A stretch of 64,000 nt of DNA from positions 62,226,621 to 62,290,620 of the forward strand of contig CM040421.1 in NCBI GenBank assembly GCA_022702705.1. Reading direction: 5' to 3'. This document shows, one piece after another, positions 1-13,140 of the stretch. Under the pieces are notes generated by a model. That model saw only the letters and a list, made by a program, of their open reading frames with translations. It made no database searches and was not told the origin of the DNA. This stretch comes from Papilionanthe hookeriana x Papilionanthe teres (Eukaryota > Streptophyta > Magnoliopsida > Asparagales > Orchidaceae). How positions within the stretch are numbered: position 1 is the stretch's first letter; every line of letters starts with the position of its first letter. The position numbers and the translations under genes are program-made.

Positions 1-265
1 AAAAGTATTACGCTACTGATGTTTCGAAGGAATGAATTCTTTATCCTTAGAAACACGGGCGGTAATTATGGCGGAGTCGGAGCAAAAATAAAAAATGTGC
101 TAAAATAAATAAAATCATGATAAAGTTTTTAAACATTTTCTTTTCCAAATCAAAATCTCTTTCTGATCTTATCACTTCATTCTTGTTAAGTTTAAAATAT
201 AAGAGTAATAAAAAAAGCTGTCTTTAATAAATATTTTCTTAATGTTCTTGTTCTTAGTCGGCCAC

Positions 266-295
266 GATCCTTTTCTGTCTTTTCGTAGGGAAATG
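266..295 (+). promoter_or_regulatory. 3' splice acceptor before the E1 AlkB-type ORF
   Basis: A pyrimidine-rich run ending TTTTCGTAG (TAG at 286-288) lies five bases before the ATG at 293. The same arrangement occurs in E2 (AG ends at 52770) and E3 (AG ends at 59731), both with CAG. Both CAG and TAG are valid plant acceptors. That this is a working splice site is inferred from its conservation and position. Confidence 0.5.
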
Positions 296-1752
296 TCGAA
301 GCGGGCGGTTGAGATACGAACTTTAGAAATGGCGTAAGCCTTACACGCTCGATGAAAAGAGGGTGAAAGATGGAGCGATAATCGAGATCGACTCGGATTT
401 CGCACCAGTGAGCCTACGATACGAGGAAAGTGGCCCGGGTCCCGAGTTGACAGGAAAGCCCCCGCAGAGCGAGAAGGTGATGAAAGTGGGTGGCCCCGAG
501 CCACGATCCCGGCCGGCAAGAAAAGAAAAACAAACAACGAAGAAGATAAGAAAATGAAGTCTATAGTCGCTACGGCGGAGAGGCCGGGCTTGTCGGCAAC
601 GGCGCCGGAGATTCAAGAAGTTGAAGAGCTACTCACGGCAACGCAACGAAGAAATAAAAATCGCCGTATCCCGCAGATGTTAACCAAACTAGGCACGGAC
701 CGGCGCGACGAGCGATTCTCTGCCCATTTTATACACCCCAAGGAACACCGGTTCACCGAGGAGACACGAAGAAAGACGAGATCTAGGATAACGAAAGGAC
801 CAAGGGAAATCTCACGAAGATCGGAAGAAAGATGGCTACCACGCTACCGAGGATAGAGCCACCGGTAATGCATGACCTTGTTACGGAAACGGCCCGGGGG
901 GATGTCCCGGCGGACATCATCCACGAGGAAGCCGAGTATGCGGGGAGAACGTGAAGGGATTGGCCCGAGTATATCCACAATGCGTCACCGAGCCTCGCCA
1001 TTTGCGGATTATTCCGGAGTACGGCGGAAAGAATGCGGAATGTCGAAAAGAAAACCTTTGAATACTTGAAAAAAGTCGGAGGCGAAGGATCAATATACTA
1101 GAAGGCCTCGAGCTACATCTGGAACGTATTCTCGGAATATGAGCAACAACAAATGCGTGGATTGCATCGGGATTTCGAAAGAATGGGCCGAGTGGGTCGC
1201 CTGAGGAAAACACCTACTCGGAGCCCGGAGATGGATGCCGGGGGAAGGAAGAATTGCAATACAATGTAGGTGCGTACAACTTTGCGGGAAGACGGGAAGG
1301 AAACCCACCGAGATGCCTAGTCTTGGGCAAAGTGGATCCAATGCCATTAGTCATCAAGAGAATGGTAAAGATTGATAACATGGAGTGCGCAGGCGGTGCA
1401 TACTGTCATTGCATTATTAACATCTACAAGGGTATTGCATACTGACACATAGATCACCACGATTTTGTCGGACCTTTTTACGCACGATCTCTTTCTTGAA
1501 TGAGTGTAACATCATGTTCGGATCACAGTCCTCCGGATAGCGAGGACGGAGTGAGTTCGAGGGCCGGTGAAGACGCTTACCGGTGGAGTTCCGTCCGCAA
1601 ATGCGAAGGGCAACGGGCCGGTCTCCTTCAGCATTGCATACCGAGTACCGATGAAGCGGATCTCGGTTACTTTCGGGGATGATGGACGACGAGAGACACC
1701 TGCATTTCAGCCCGGACCCGGAGCTAGAGCCTCTCTCGGCCTTACGGTATGA
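293..1752 (+). pseudogene. Decayed AlkB-type (ALKBH9/10-like) ORF of E1
   Basis: This is the E1 counterpart of the ORF at 58249-59726. The start (ATG in AAATGTCG) and the stop at 1750-1752 are placed by alignment by eye with E3. The N-terminal part keeps the acidic stretch and the basic block with RRNKNRRI near 650. The AlkB region runs from about 1250 to 1700: EGNPP is seen near 1300, then DPMPLVIKRMV, IINIY and HIDHHDF, but a stop separates IINIYKGIAY from HIDHHDF near 1444. The later QHCIPS and SVTF regions are in other frames. Many frameshifts make this a pseudogene. No independent host promoter is apparent, and it is co-linear with the retroelement. Confidence 0.75.
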
Positions 1753-2640
1753 GCTACATGGAAAATATCACACCTGCGATGTACATCCATACGGGATCCT
1801 TGCCAAGGATGGCTTGGAAGGTGATGTTGGTGACCATGTACCCCACTAATGGAACATGGATTTTGACGGATGCTTCTTTGGATGGACGGCAGATGCGCAA
1901 GTCGTTTAAGTCATGGATTCTATGAGATGTATTCAGATCGAGTTATGATGTATCTTCGACATGATTGGAATGAAAGTGACCATGTCACATTTTTGGCTTC
2001 ACCTCTTTTGTGCAAATTATTGAGGAAACGCCATTAAAGTTAAATGAACTTGAACAAAAGAACGAAGAAAAGAAATAAAAAAAAGATAAAAGAAAACTTT
2101 CCTTAAAAATCTAAAAAATGATGAACTCCAAATTAACGATAAAATAAATTTGAATCGTTAAAGGACAAACAAAATGAACACGAATCTCGATCAAATTTCA
2201 AATTCAATCTTTCCAGATTCAAATCAAATCTCAATCAAATTTCAAATTCGTCTTTCCGGATCCCAATCCAAATTTCAATCAAATTCCGAATCCGAATCTC
2301 AATCAAATTCAAATTCAATCTTTCCAAATTTCAAATCAAATCTCGATCGAATTTGAGCACTCGACCTTCCCGAATGCGAAATCCAAATCCGTTATTCTCT
2401 CTCTTGTACGCAGGATGGAAGCGGTTGATTCCATTGACGCGGATCGAATTTGATGAAGGGGATTATATCCAATCGAGCCGGTGACTTCCGATCAACTCTT
2501 TTGAACGGGGTATGTAACATCTACATATTCCTCTAATGTTATTTCCTTCATGAAAGTCTTTTACAACTTTCATGAAATTCTCGAACTACCAAAAATTCAC
2601 AACTTTTCGAATCCTTGGCTACAAATCTTTGCAAAATTGA
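1753..2640 (+). other. E1 3' UTR, proximal part
   Basis: Non-coding and AT-rich. The first ~300 bases align with E3 DNA at ~57900-58248 and E2 DNA at ~51000-51326. From about 2170 to 2360 there is an irregular low-complexity stretch built from words such as CAAATTTCAAATTC and CAATCAAATTC. The same type of stretch, reverse-complemented, is at 50520-50880 in E2. A short open frame here follows the repeat and is not considered a gene. Confidence 0.6.
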
Positions 2641-4080
2641 TGACTATTAAAATTCAAACTTTTGGAGTCGAGGATTTTACATCCAAAATGTTGCATTGCT
2701 TTAAGATTCTTGCCTTATCGCAATGAAGTACATCAAAATTCAAACTTTTGGAGTCGAGGATTTTACATCAAGAGCTTGCATTGCTTTAGGATCCTTTCCC
2801 CGCTTTAAACGATGAAATACATCGAATCGAACTTTTGGGTTGAGGATTTTACATCCGAAGTTTGCATTGCTTTAGGATTCTTGCCTATCGCGATAGAAAT
2901 ACATCAATTGAAACTTTTAAGTCGAGTTTTGTCATTTTTGTGCTAGGATTCTTGCCACATCGCAATGAAATACATCAAATCGAGCTTTTGGGTTGAGGAT
3001 TTTGTCAGAGACTGCATTGCTTTAGGATCCTTTCCCTATCGCAATGAAATACATCAAATCAAAATTTTGGGTTGAGATTTTACATCTTTATTTGCATTGC
3101 TTTAGGATCACCACTGTGCAATGAAATACATCAAAATTCAAACTTTTTGGAGTCGAGGATTTTACATCCAAGGCACGTACTTTAAGTTCTTGCCATCGCA
3201 ATGAAATACATCAAATTCAAACTTTTGGAGTCGAGGATTACATCAGGCACGTACTGAGATTCTTGCCTATCGCGATGAAATACATCGAATCAAACTTTTG
3301 GATTGAGGATTTTACATCGAAATTGCATTGCTTTAAGATCCTTTCCCTATCGCAATGAAATACATTAAATCAAACTTTTGGGTTGAGGATTTACATCCGA
3401 AGCGTCTTTTTAGGATCCTTTCCCTATTGCAATGAAATACATCAAAATTCAAACTTTTGGAGTCGAGGATTTTACATCAGCGCATTGCTAGGATGCTTTT
3501 CCTGTGCAATGAAATACATCAAAATTGAACTTTTTGGAGTTGGGGATTTCATCCAGCTGCATTGCTTTAGGATTCTTTCCTGTCGCAATGAAATGCATCA
3601 AAATCAAACTTTTGGAGTCGAGGATTTTACATAAAATTTTAATATGAGATTAAGCTACATCGCAATGAAATGCATTAAAAATCAAACTTTTAGAATGAGG
3701 ATTTTACATCCGAGGCTTTACCCATTAACAGGATTGTCCCTATCACAATGAAATACATCAAATTCAAACTTTTGGAGTCGATGATTTTACATCAGAAATT
3801 TGCATTGCTTTAAGTTCTGTCCTTTTATCGCAATGAAATACATCAAAAAATCAAACTTTTTAAGTTGAGGATTTTACATCCGGGCGCATTTAACTTTAGG
3901 ATTCTTTCCCTATCGCAATGAAATACATCAAATCAAATTCACAGGGTTAAGGATTTTACATCCGAGCTGCCTTTAACTGATTCTTTCCCTACGACAATGA
4001 AATACATCAAAATCAAACTCTTAAGGTTAAAGTTTTACATCGATACGCATTGCTACGAGATCTCTCCTCATTGTAATGAT
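2640..4080 (+). repeat. ~80-bp tandem repeat array in the E1 3' UTR
   Basis: About 18 diverged units of roughly 72-91 bp (commonly ~80). Each contains an ATCGCAATGAAATACATC block, then TCAAACTTTTGGAGTCGAGG, ATTTTACATC and GCATTGCTTTAGGAT. E2 carries the same family in reverse complement at 49590-50520. Hypervariable tandem repeats in the 3' UTR are known from plant Tat-lineage elements. The unit length is not a fixed multiple of three, so it is not read as protein. Confidence 0.85.
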
Positions 4081-4482
4081 TCAATCCAATCAATTCAATT
4101 CTTTTTTGAGTTGAAGAGGTTACATCTAAGACTACAAAATTCCAATTTTCATTTCAACTTCAAATCCTTTTGACAAAACTTCAATCTAAATTGAAACTCG
4201 AACTAAAATCTAAGCTCACACATCAAAAAATTAAACTAAAACAAAATAAAATCTCTAGTTGAAATTCCCCGGATCATGTGATTTAGGATTCCTCCTTTTC
4301 CCTTTCCCCGGCGAGTTCGGGAATCTCCCGGTTTCAAAGATATACTTGACACTCCCAGCGGAAACTCTTCTACTTTGTCCTAAGTTTGTCACTTGGACAT
4401 CTGTGTGGTTTTGTTGATCGCTTCGGTCAACACCAATACGCGCGGTGTCTCCGTCGGCTCACCACACCTATTGAAGTCCATT
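4081..4482 (+). other. E1 3' UTR between the repeat array and the LTR
   Basis: Non-coding stretch shared with E2 (~49145-49590 rc) and E3 (~55782-56200 rc), with conserved words such as CACTTGGACATCTGTGT and CGCGCGGTGT. No clear polypurine tract sits directly before the LTR start at 4483, which is unusual for a Gypsy element. Confidence 0.55.
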
Positions 4483-7400
4483 TGTTGACCTCATTTTTGA
4501 TGGTCTTTTCTTCTTCTTTTAGTACTTAGGATCTAGCCTTAGGCTTTTCTGACTATCTTAGAGGACTAGAATTAGGATCCACCACCTTTTAGAAATTCAA
4601 ACTTCTTAACTCCTGGAAACTCCACAAACTTGATACGTAGACCCCTAATCACCTAGAGGTTGAAATCAAATGTGGAAGTTTAAAGGATGGGTTCCTATAG
4701 GACTCTTTGGCCTTAGGGCCCTTGCAGGTGGCACAATTTTGGTGAAGGGGGCGACTTACACACACTACACTCATACACTACACTTGCACACACCTCCACA
4801 AACCACACCCTTACCTAACCCACGGCCTCGACTCATGTAGGTGATTCACATGGATGGTCCTTAACCCCTAAGCCCTTGGCTAAGAGGGTTGGGAACAACA
4901 TAGTGAATGCCTCAAATGAGTCCCCTTCATGGCTCATGTGGGCTTGATATGGCTTCATGGCTCGACCAAAATGATTTATTCCACTTATATTCACACGATC
5001 TTGATTTTCAAATTTCGATTTTGACCCGGGACACAAAAGCTTAACTGCCCAAAACCCTTGAAACTACCCAAATTTCTCAAAAATTTCCAAATCACCCAAA
5101 ATTCTCCAAATCATTCCTAAACATTTCTCTCCACTCGAATTGACCATCCATACCCGAAAATATCAAAAATTCCAAAAATACCTCCCAATACCCTCCAAAT
5201 ACCCAAAATACCCCTCTTGACCCAAAAATCAAAAAAATTCAGAAAATTCCCAGAAAATTCCAGAAAATCCCAAATATTCCCAATTTCATTTTGTTGACTA
5301 CTCCATGGGCCTTCAATTTTGTCGATTTACCCCACTTTTTATCAAAACCCCCAATTTATTCATTTAACCCAAAGTGAACCCAATGTCAAACCAAGCCTAC
5401 CCAATTGACCCAAATTCTGGTCCAATTCAATTCTAAACTTTTAGTTCAACATTCTCAGCACCAATCTAGACCAAATCCAAGTTCAATTTGATTGAAATTT
5501 GGATCCCGATTTTACTTTTGGCCTTAAAAGCCAAATTTTGGACCCATGACCCAAACCTAACCCAAAACTCTACTTTAATTCAACTCCAATTAACCCCAAA
5601 TCTTTCTAAACCTTCCTTACCATCCCCTAAAAACAAAAAACTAACATGATTTTCCCAACATTTAAGCCCGAGCCCACTTAAATTCAACCCAAAACCAAAA
5701 AGCCCAATTTTGACCTAAACCTGAGCCTAACCCAAATAAGCCCAAACCCCAAAATCAAAGCCCAACCAAAGTCAAAACCTCTTTGAAACACTCCCATAAA
5801 CATTCCCAACTTTAATTTTACATCAATTTCAACCCTAGCCCAACATTGGCCAAAGTTAGCCCAATTTGACCTATATTGGCTCATTCTGAGAAGCCCCAAT
5901 TGACCCCGATTCAAGCCCAAATCACTCCCAATTTGCTCCAAGTCACTCATGACACATCCATGAGCTAAACCCAACAATTATTTGGCCCAAGCCTTTACTA
6001 AAATTCCATCCTAAAATCATTTTAAAATCAAAGCCCACTTCCCTAAACCTTCCTAAAAACCCGATTTCACGAATACAAAAGCCCAAAATTGGCCCTAAAG
6101 CCCACATGACATTTCCATTTGCCATCCATTTAATCAAAGCCATTCCTAGTTATAATCCCATCATCAAATAATTCCAAATCAAGCCTCATGCCAAATCACC
6201 CTAAATACCAAAATTTTTCTTAAATCCCATTTCCATGAAATTGACTTGACTTTTCACGAACGGTGAGCCATGAAGCCATGCATGAGCCACATGGAAGCCA
6301 TGAGAGCCTCTTTACATGTCTACATGCCATTTTGGGCAAAAGGAGGAGACTCTTTCCTTAATTCTAAAGGTGATTAACCACTCCCATGATTCCACTAAAT
6401 CTTGTAAGCTTAATTCTTACTTGGATGGTGACCATTCCCCGTTAAGCTGACCTAAATCACTTTCTATTGACTAAACCGGGCCTTGGGTGGTGCACCTAGC
6501 CCAAATGGAGGGGTTGACCAATTTGAGCCAAAAATGAGCCCTCTCCCATTCCATTCTAATCCAAGCCTTTTACACATGGCATTTGCCCGTTACCTGCATT
6601 GACCACGACCACGAGCAAAGATGGTCACCCAATGCACAGCGGCCGGCCACCGAATTCGCCGGAAAACACCATGGCCGAGAGCTCACATGTGAGCCAACTT
6701 TGGAATTCTCCCTTCTTGGCCCTTTGTGCCCCGATGGTGGGTCATTTTTAAACCTTTATTTTATTTTTAAATTAATTAATACTCCAAAACTTAAAATAAT
6801 TATAATGAAAATAATATAAGTCAAAAAATCACCAAAATTGGTCCAAGTAGATCTCTGGTCATTAGAAATGTCCCATAATTTTCTTATGGAATGACTTTCC
6901 CTTGGTCATATTATTAAATTTTCTTGGGAAATTCCTGCTTTCCACTAAAAATAATTATATAAATAAATTAAATACGAGAAAAATCACATTTTCTCCTCTC
7001 ATGTCTTTATTGGCATATGAGTAAAGTCATAAAAATTTCAAGTTCATTTGAGCCCAATTTAGTGAGTTATGAAATTATTAAGCTTGAAGAAAGGTAAAAT
7101 GGTAATTAAAAACTTTAACCTGGTAAAACTTTAGGTTTAATAAAAATTAACAAGTAAAATATTTGATCACAATATGATTTGGATGATTGAAATTTAAATA
7201 ATTGAGTGAAACATTAAAACAATTTAAAATAATTGGAAATAAACCTTAATTAAATAATTGATTAAATTTGGAAGAATAATAAAATTGATTATTAAATGAG
7301 GATAATTATTATTAGGAAGGAATTTATTCTTTAATTTAAAAAAATCCTAAATTAATCATTTCAATAATATTTAATTCCTAATTAAAAATGATAACTCAAA

Positions 7401-10038
7401 TTTAAATTTTAAAATTAAAGGGCTTAATATTTTAAATTAAATTAAAAAGTTAAATTATTAAACTCTTTTTAAATTTTAAATTAAATTAAAATTAAAAATA
7501 AAATTAAATTAAAGATTAAATTAAATTAAATCAAATAAATTAAAATTAAATTAAATTAAATTAAATAAATTAAATTAAATTAAATTAAATAAATAAATTA
7601 AATTAAATTAAATTAAAAAGCCAAATTAAATTAAAAAATATTGAATAAGCGAAATTAATCAATTAAATTAAATTAAATTAAATTAAATTAAATTAAATCA
7701 AATTAAATAAATAAATTAAGTTAAATTAAATTAAACTAAATTAAATTAAAACAAATTAGAATTAAATTAAATTAAATTAAAACAAATTAAATTAAATTAA
7801 ATTAGATTAAATTAAAATTAAATTAAAATTAAATCAAATTAAATTAAATTAAGAAATTAAAATCAAATTAAACTAAATTAATTTAACATCAAATCAAACT
7901 AAATTGAATTAAATTAAAATTAAATTAAAATTAAAATTAGATTAAAATTAAATTAAAGTTAAATGAGTGAATTAAATAACATTACTAAGACACTCAAAAG
8001 GAAATTAAATATAAAGCGACTTGAACAACATTCCAAATTTAAACTCATTAACTTAGTGAAATCATTTGAATACCAATTTGCCCTCGAAAGCACCGTTTAT
8101 TATAACTCCTAAAGCACGGAGAACATTAAATGAAATGTTACTTCACTATAGGATATTGAGTAATGCGATTGTAGTGAATAACGACTAAACTTGAATTCAC
8201 GAGACTGATTAATTCATTTGTATAATTAAATTCATTTGGACTTAAAACAATCCTAGAAATATTGAAAAAAGATGTTTTAAGATTTGTCTTAAGCACTTCT
8301 CGATATGATAGGATGTTCGCTAAGAACAATTGAACTTAATTATTCTTTGATAAGAAGAAAATCGTCCTCAATTTGAAAACACAAAGACACAGACGTCATA
8401 GGAAATGACTAGCTATAGGATTAGAATTTAGTAGAAAACCATAACCCTTCCCTTAGCTTTACTGGGAACTTGTTTAAATATTCTAATTGTGTTTTAAGTG
8501 CGGCTTGGGATGACGAAGACTCTCGGGTACGCTTTATTTTATTGCAATTTACATTATTGCAATTTCTTTAATTGCATACGCATTTCTTGCATGATAAATG
8601 GCTAATTTTCATGAAAACCCACACCTTTAGGATAGTCCCTCGGCGAAACCAAAACTAAATTAAAAGTCATTACAAGAGAAAATTCACTTGCTTCACAACA
8701 TTTCAAAATATAAACGACTCAAATTTAATCACAAACGGAACACAAAACTATAATTACAACTAAATTAAAACGTCATTGGATGATCGGGAATACCTCGGAT
8801 GATGTAACCTACGTGTTCTTTAATGAATTTCCCACGGTCTAAATGAAAGTGTGGAACTCGAGTTGAGTTTGGCAATTCATGGGTAAGTGAATGCGATAAA
8901 AATAACGATGCGGAAGGATGGGCAAGTAGGATCTTAACCGTGTCGTTATAATCAACTTTAAGATTTGTTTTAATTAAAACACAAAAACACTTGGAAATTA
9001 AGACTTCTATATTAAAACACTTCTCTCATCTCCACGATTTATGACTTCCTAAAACTAAACCTGTACGACAACGGGGCTTGGAGCATGGTGGTCGGCACGG
9101 CCATCGTCGTCGGCAAAACTTGAATCTACATCGGCCAAAACTTTCCCCAGAATTAAACAACAAAAGCCATAGGACTTGAGTAGTTTGCCTAGTGCAACAT
9201 AAATCCTCAACCTTTTTGTTAGGCATTTCGTGCAAATTAAGCCCTGCTTAGGTCTTAGGATGAGGTAGTCGTCAGATACGACATAAACCCTCACATCTTC
9301 CGGGCCATTTGTATGATCATGTCATACGTGCCGATCTTTATTAACTAAAAGCTGGCAAGATCAAAACATTAAATAAACATTAGGACTTTCACAAATCCAA
9401 ACGGAAACAATAGGATAGTCGGGAAATTACGAAGTTCGCTTGAATACGTAATTTCTCCTACTTTTCTTCCTTTGAATTCCCAAAACAAAATGTTCCAAAC
9501 TTGATCCATTCCTATTGAAATTCAAAATTCAATCCTTTGAAAACAGCTTTGAAATTCTTGAGAAGCGGAAACTACGTTATTATCGAGAGTTTTCTTGGGT
9601 GATTCTGTCATAAGATGTAATTAACTATAAATTTGCCCTTATAGGGAGCTTTAAAGAACCCGAGTAATATAAACCTTTGTTTAATGTTTTTTATCATATT
9701 AAGCGGGGAATTTGTCGGCACATAAATTGGTTATGAGACCAAAGGATATCACAAAATCTTTTAGTTTATTTAATCGAGCCCCCTTAATACGACGGTGTAT
9801 CCCATCCTTAGGGATAGATACACGGTTGTAGTGCGGTGCTCGTTTATATAAACTTATTTGGGATGTGAGATCGGTTGATTTCATATCTTAAAATTTTCAA
9901 ATTTAAAATTATTTTCAAAATCAAATACTACTTTGAATTATATATATTTAAACTAAATTTAAAATCTTAAAATTAAGCGACAATTTACGTTGGCGACCCC
10001 TTTTCTAAATACAACACACCCTAAAAATAATGCCGACA
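4483..10038 (+). repeat. E1 3' LTR (5556 bp, internally deleted)
   Basis: Starts TGTTGACCTCATTTTTG and ends AATGCCGACA, matching the solo LTR ends. Co-linear with 21233-28436 except for about 1.9 kb missing at ~6746, where the solo LTR has its TATA box, leader and donor site (about 23327-25260). The U3 contains the CACACTACACTC block near 4770, then C-rich DNA full of CCCAA and AAGCCC words. The downstream half is very AT-rich with an (AAATT)n block. TGGCGACCCC at ~9994-10003 resembles a primer-binding site but lies inside the LTR. Confidence 0.8.
7380..7980 (+). repeat. (TTAAA)n-type pentanucleotide microsatellite in the E1 LTR
   Basis: Long imperfect run of ATTAA/TTAAA pentamers. Equivalent runs occur at the same relative position in the solo LTR (~25980-26345) and the E2 LTR (~43955-44290, reverse complement). 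Confidence 0.85.
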
Positions 10039-11560
10039 GACGTGTTGTGATTTGCAATGATGAGGTGTTAGAACTTCATGTTAATAACCGGTTCTAGAGG
10101 TTCATGTAAATCATTTTGTATTACAGTAATAAAAAAATTTAATGCTCTTTCAAAGTGGATGTAGGTCACTTCGTAGAACCACGTAATTTGTATGTCAACT
10201 TTTAGTTTATTTGGTTTTACTATATATTTATGTAAATTGTATATTTCTACTTTCTCATGCAATGGCGTTGAAATGATTGAACACCCGTGCTTATGGTACA
10301 ACATAAAGGATATTATTTATTCTTAGGATAATTTGTTATGTAATATAATTTATTTTGTGATCAGAGCAACAACAATGCGGTACCTACAATTGTTGGCATT
10401 TCAAATAATTATTCTGTTATGAAATGTGGGTTATTTAAATATTCTCTTAGACATAAGACCATAAGTAAGTAATAATTTATAATATGTTTGACAGATAATT
10501 TTTAAAATAAACTTTTATATTTAAAAGTAAAATTTTATATTTTAAAATATTTTTTTATTTTTGAAATAAGATTTTATATCTTAATAAAATTTTATTAATA
10601 AAGAGGAGCATATTGTAATTTTTCTACGAATTTTTCTATTTTCTGAAAATTTGTTTTCAAATTAACGAAACCAAACAACTTATTCATTTCGGGCGTAACG
10701 GTCATTTTTCCACAAGCAGTGCAAATCGGTTGTTGCGAATGCTGGCTTAGAGCAGACAAACGGCTCATCCGGATGGTGATTTATCGGTATGCTATCGAGA
10801 ATAAAAATTTAGCATACGAATAATTTGGATAATTATAATTGCCCAAACAGACCCTTATATTTTTGAAGATTTTTCAAAAAATTATAGTTCAAATTTGTGT
10901 TTTTTTTGTCATCAGTGCTGATTAGATGTTGTGGTAGCTTTCCAACAACATCTATCTTCTAAAAAATTTTATAATAATCATCATAATTTTTTGAACATCA
11001 TATTATTTTCATCAGATGCACGACAACTTATTAAAAGCCGCAGCTGGCCCAAACAGTTCCTAAACCTTTCCTATGAATTTGTTTTTAATAAATTTAGATT
11101 TATAATGAAAAGGCTCCATATTATTAGTATTTGTTTGGTTATGTTAAATTCATAGCTAAATCCGATTATATATATGGTACCAAACCCCATAAATCCCGTA
11201 ATTTCATCTTCCAATATATTTTCTTATCCGGGCTTTAAAGACAAAACAAAAAAAGAAATGAGATTTAACGACAACAAGATTTGGTGTGTCATTTTTAATG
11301 TTTATTAGGTTTTAGCTGCTGGATGACGAAGTTTAATTAGATTCATACTTTTTATTTTTAAAATATAATAATAATAATAATTTAATGATAATAATATATA
11401 AAAATCATAAATATCTATTAGGTTGCACCTACTTTAATTGTATAAATATTTATATCTTATTTTCTAATTGATGTAGGATCGACAGTCAAACCATCGAATT
11501 CGTAGAAATTCGTGTTTCTTTGCATCGAGACAAGTAATTTCTTTTTATTATGGGATAAAT
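10039..11560. other. AT-rich intergenic DNA without a recognised gene
   Basis: Flanks the E1 LTR. No coding signature was found. The phrase GCCCAAACAG occurs near 10847 and a near match at ~11047, with GTTTGGTTATG near 11133. Such words are common at the ends of small non-autonomous DNA transposons, but no terminal inverted repeat pair or target duplication could be defined by eye. Confidence 0.4.
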
Positions 11561-11569
11561 GTATTCTTC

Positions 11570-13140
11570 CTAGTTAAGGGGGTTATCATTGCTAATTCTA
11601 TTAGATCATAAGTTAATTGTAGATTAATCATTCTTATATTGATGTTAGGTAGTGAATTTTGTGAATTTAGCTAAAAAATCGTTATTATATTGATTCACCT
11701 TGTATGATTTCTTTGTGATAAGTTAATTAACCCCAAGTTAATTGTAGTTAACTTAACGACACATTCGAGGGAGAAATTCCTCAAACCATTTACCTTTTAT
11801 GATTTCTTTGTCCCTCCAGGGTCACGTAATGTAAAGAATTTTGATCTTGGCTACAATTTTACTGTTTCTGACGATTGCACAACTAACAACAAATCCAATA
11901 CTAATTTTAATTTCCTCGATGATCCTCAAATCATAAAAAATCCTGATGAACTTATTAACATGACTAAAGAAGATATTAACAACACATGGTACGACAGTTC
12001 AGATAGCAAAGCACCCGTTTTTGAGTTCCAACGAACGCCGATTACGATTGAATTAGAGTTATCAGATTCAAAGACAACAACGCTGGAAGAGTAAGCCAGC
12101 ACTCTAGAAGATAAGCCTGCAGGTCCAACCCAGATGGTGGAAGAAATAACGGAGGTGTATTTGAAAAGAGGAAAGGTGTTACCCCCCAACAACGGGTCCA
12201 ACGGTAAAGGAAAAACAAACACCTACCTGTTGCAAACCAACCCCACTGACGGAAGAGACACATGTTCGGGAGGAACTAGGGAGCTCGAATAACAAAGTAA
12301 AGGTATAACGTTCTAGCTTTGAAAGCCCTGCGAAAGTTGCCGGCTGTTAAGCATTCTCGACGCCCTTATGCGTCGAAAGAGATGAGAGAAGCTGCGAGAT
12401 GGGAGCTGCTTGACACGAGATTTGCTTAGCTCGGTTGACGGCGGCTCGGTAGACGAGGTTTGTTCGTTAAAGGAATAGCCTGGTATCACTTTCACGGATG
12501 ATGACTTGTTGCTTGGGATAGCCCGACCTCGGCCAGGCCACATGCATTTCGAAGTGAACATCGACGGATTCACACTCTCGGGGGTGTTAGTTGATACGGA
12601 AGCTTCAATTAACATAATGAATCTATAGACATTAGCTTGTAGACATCGACGCGCCGCCGGACTTTCTATTGATAAAATGATGTTAAGAGGCTTGACCCCG
12701 AGAAATGAGAAGGGCTCTCGGATCGATAACGGTGCCCGCGATAATTGGTGAACTAGTAACGACCATAAAATTCTACATCATAGATTCGAGAGACTTCGTT
12801 CAATGCCCCTGCGGGGTCGACCACACGGTCCCCAGTGCAAAATGGTCCCATCGCCCCTACACCGTGCATAAAATACCTATGAAGGAGGTCGGGAAACGGT
12901 GCATCGAGGAGATCTGACCTTTTGCAATACACGAGATAGGCATTAATGAAGATGTCGCCTACTACGCGCCACGAAGAAGACGGTTTTCTCCCGGACACGT
13001 CATTCGAAGAAATTTGAAGAGTCAAAGGAATTGCAAGAACGAGACCGGCCCGGCTTCGATTCAACGATCTCCCATCACTCCTTTACAGCGAGATGGTGGC
13101 AGCTCTTTTAGCCCCTGACCCTCGCTAAATATATGTTTAC
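11570..13140 (+). pseudogene. Relic of a Tat-like gag-protease region
   Basis: Decayed reading frames on the + strand. From 12491 the frame reads FTDDDLLLGIARPRPGH, then about 30 residues on GVLVDTEASINIMNL. This matches the layout of the Tat/Ogre aspartic protease: an acidic DDDLLLG entry, then VD-x-x-S-x-NIM around the catalytic Asp. After a stop and a frame change, 12705-12917 gives GSITVPAIIGELVTTIKFYIIDSRDF, expected just downstream in that protease. Multiple stops and frameshifts are present. DNA from 11570 to ~12300 is probably linker or gag but is too degraded to assign. The element's LTRs are not identified. Confidence 0.6.

Larger units (their letters stand above)
1..10038 (+). mobile_element. 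E1: 3' part of a Tat/Ogre-like Ty3/Gypsy retrotransposon carrying an AlkB-type ORF
   Basis: The window opens inside this element. The first ~20 bases match the final integrase codons (KYYAT) of the better copy E3 at 60065-60090 on the other strand. In order there follow a splice-acceptor-like site, a decayed AlkB-type ORF, a 3' UTR with ~80-bp tandem repeats, and a 3' LTR that starts TGTTGACC and ends CCGACA. The LTR ends agree with those of the solo LTR at 21233-28436, whose boundaries are fixed by a target duplication. The 5' LTR, gag and pol lie before the window. The 5 bases after the LTR are GACGT, a candidate target duplication that cannot be checked because the other end is missing. 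Confidence 0.8.

Noticed and set aside
10600..11200. Possible MITE or hAT-type element with GCCCAAACAG words
   Set aside because: No matching terminal inverted repeats or target duplication could be identified by eye.
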